NCBI RefSeq assembly: GCF_900109465.1
Contig: NZ_FOAZ01000002.1
Coordinates: forward strand, 496,001-560,000
Source of the DNA: Streptacidiphilus jiangxiensis
Lineage (GTDB): Bacteria > Actinomycetota > Actinomycetes > Streptomycetales > Streptomycetaceae
Direction of reading: 5' to 3'
DNA length: 64,000 nt
A program made the translations under genes and the position numbers. The notes under the pieces were generated by a model. The model ran no database searches, had not been told where the DNA came from, and was given only the letters and a program-made list of their open reading frames with translations. Shown in pieces: positions 62,865 through 64,000 of this stretch. Every line of letters begins with the position of its first letter. Position 1 is the stretch's first letter.

Positions 62865-64000
62865 TCAGGCCAGGGAGGCGGCGTCGGCGGCGACGTCGCT
62901 GCGGGCCTCGTAGAAGGCGATCAGCTCGCCCAAGGAGCCGAGCACCGGGATCAGTTCGGGCACCGACACCTCGCCCGTCTCCGGCAGGGCCTTCTCCAGG
63001 TCCTTCTTCAGCTCCATCAGCGTCACGGAGTCGAAGCCCAGGTCCTCGTAGAGGCGCGAGCGCAGGGACAGCTCGTCGAGGCTGTAGCCGCCGACGGCCG
63101 CCACCGCCGCCGCGACCTTCTCGGCCACCCGGCCGCGGAACGCGGCCCGGCCGGCCGGTGCCAGCCGCACCACGTGGTCGTCGTCCACCTGCCCGCCCGA
63201 GCCGTCCGCGGCCTCGGCGGTGGTCACGGTCAGGCCCGAACGGCCGTTCCGCGTAGGGGGCTTGACCCAGAAGCGGTGCGCGTCGGAGAAGGCGTAGGGC
63301 GCCAGACGCGTCAGCGTCCGCTGCTCCTCGCCGTACAGCGCGTCCCAGTGCGGGTCGAGGCCGTCCTGATAGAGCTGGGCCAGCAGGGCGCCCAGGTCGG
63401 GGCGGCCGGACTCCCGGGTGGGCAGCGGGTGCAGGGTGCGCAGACCCGCCGGCGGGCGCAGCCGCCGCACCAGGCCGCCGAGCACCGGCTGCGGGCCGAT
63501 CTCCACCACGTGGGTGGGCCCGGCCGCGAGCAGCGCCTCGGCCGCGTCGGCGAAGCGGACGGCGGCGGAGACGTGCTCCGTCCAGTAGTCGGCGTCGAGC
63601 GGCTCGCCGGGACGCAGCAGCCGTCCACGGACGGTGGAGTAGAAGGGCAGCCGGGGCACGCCCGCGATGCCGCGTGCCACCTCGGCGAACTCGGCCAGCA
63701 TCGGCTGCATCAGCGGCGAGTGGAAGGCGTGCGAGACGGTCAGCCGTCGCATGTCCAGGTCCGCCTCGCCCAGCTCCAGGGCGACCCGGTCCAGCACCTC
63801 CAGATCCCCGGACAGGACCGTCTGGCGCGGGCCGTTCACGGCGGCGACGCCGATCAGCGGCTCGTCGTGGATCAGCGGCAGGATCTCGGCCTCCGGCGCG
63901 AAGACGGAGAGCATCCCACCGCCGTCCGGCAGCGCCTCCATGAGTCGACCGCGGGCCGCGATCAGGCGGGCCGCCTCGTCCAGTGTCAGCGCGTCGGCCA
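62865..64000 (-). CDS. type I polyketide synthase, C-terminal AT-ACP (partial)
   Basis: The gene runs off the right edge; the visible 377 codons hold the end of an acyltransferase domain (SHAFHSPLM, of the HAFH malonyl-CoA-selective type), the post-AT linker (FYSTVRGRLLRPGEPLDADYW begins it), and a terminal ACP with the phosphopantetheine Ser in DLGFDSVTLMELK. No ketoreductase or dehydratase stands between AT and ACP, so the last unit keeps a beta-keto group. No thioesterase follows, so release needs another enzyme; the KASIII/ACP/E2 genes downstream are candidates. Confidence 0.92.
   Translation of the reverse strand, partial: ADALTLDEAARLIAARGRLMEALPDGGGMLSVFAPEAEILPLIHDEPLIGVAAVNGPRQTVLSGDLEVLDRVALELGEADLDMRRLTVSHAFHSPLMQPMLAEFAEVARGIAGVPRLPFYSTVRGRLLRPGEPLDADYWTEHVSAAVRFADAAEALLAAGPTHVVEIGPQPVLGGLVRRLRPPAGLRTLHPLPTRESGRPDLGALLAQLYQDGLDPHWDALYGEEQRTLTRLAPYAFSDAHRFWVKPPTRNGRSGLTVTTAEAADGSGGQVDDDHVVRLAPAGRAAFRGRVAEKVAAAVAAVGGYSLDELSLRSRLYEDLGFDSVTLMELKKDLEKALPETGEVSVPELIPVLGSLGELIAFYEARSDVAADAASLA

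Overview
The window is very GC-rich, with third codon positions almost all G or C, many GTG starts, stop/start overlaps of the GTGA type and dense genes on both strands. This is typical of a streptomycete-like actinomycete (Streptomyces, Kitasatospora or Streptacidiphilus). I see no rRNA, tRNA, CRISPR array, insertion sequence or phage integrase.

Layout. 1-7000: the tail of an unknown gene, a small secreted protein, then a tightly coupled six-gene run that I recognise as the uncharacterised STM4011-STM4015 system (two leucine-rich STM4015 paralogues, an ATP-grasp protein, a sulfatase-fold protein and two radical SAM enzymes). 7055-12945: a leftward family-5 peptide ABC importer (lipoprotein, two permeases, fused double ATPase). 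13174-17269: two methyltransferases, an XRE-cupin regulator and a sulfatase. 17365-21486: a molybdopterin oxidoreductase fused to its own flavin/2Fe-2S reductase, and a small sulfite-oxidase-fold protein. 21736-27977: a secreted alpha-galactosidase, a PLP enzyme, a GH15 enzyme and a Gfo/Idh/MocA oxidoreductase. 28002-32871: a PucR-type regulator divergent from a Baeyer-Villiger-type monooxygenase/SDR/hydrolase operon. 32967-36076: a GT-C membrane glycosyltransferase, a membrane-anchored HTH protein and a small conserved protein.

36212-40265 is a nitric oxide locus: argG, then divergently a flavohemoprotein and a bacterial NO synthase with overlapping reading frames. NOS makes NO and citrulline, ArgG takes citrulline back toward arginine, and the flavohemoprotein can detoxify NO or supply electrons. 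40397-43019 is a Ser/Thr kinase fused through a proline-rich repeat linker to an MFS transporter and broken by one extra base in a six-G run. 43293-46874 is a large secreted beta-helix/discoidin polysaccharide-active protein. 46939-50823 holds a PepSY protein, a two-component system, a DUF1275 protein and a GNAT. 50840-53867 is a ridA-iclR-kdgK/eda sugar-acid locus. 53895-58075 holds a GT39 protein, a SpoIIE phosphatase and a thioredoxin/DUF4395 pair.

58279-64000 is the edge of a biosynthetic gene cluster read leftward: a PKS ending in malonyl-type AT-ACP with no thioesterase, a KASIII-like enzyme without the usual PHQAN histidine, a free ACP, an E2-type acyltransferase without a lipoyl domain, a PPTase and a WS/DGAT acyltransferase. 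The KASIII/ACP/E2 set matches the off-loading cassette of tetronate natural products.

The strongest leads are the STM401x locus, the frameshifted kinase-MFS fusion, the argG-hmp-nos locus with its CATGC array, and the tetronate-like cluster edge.
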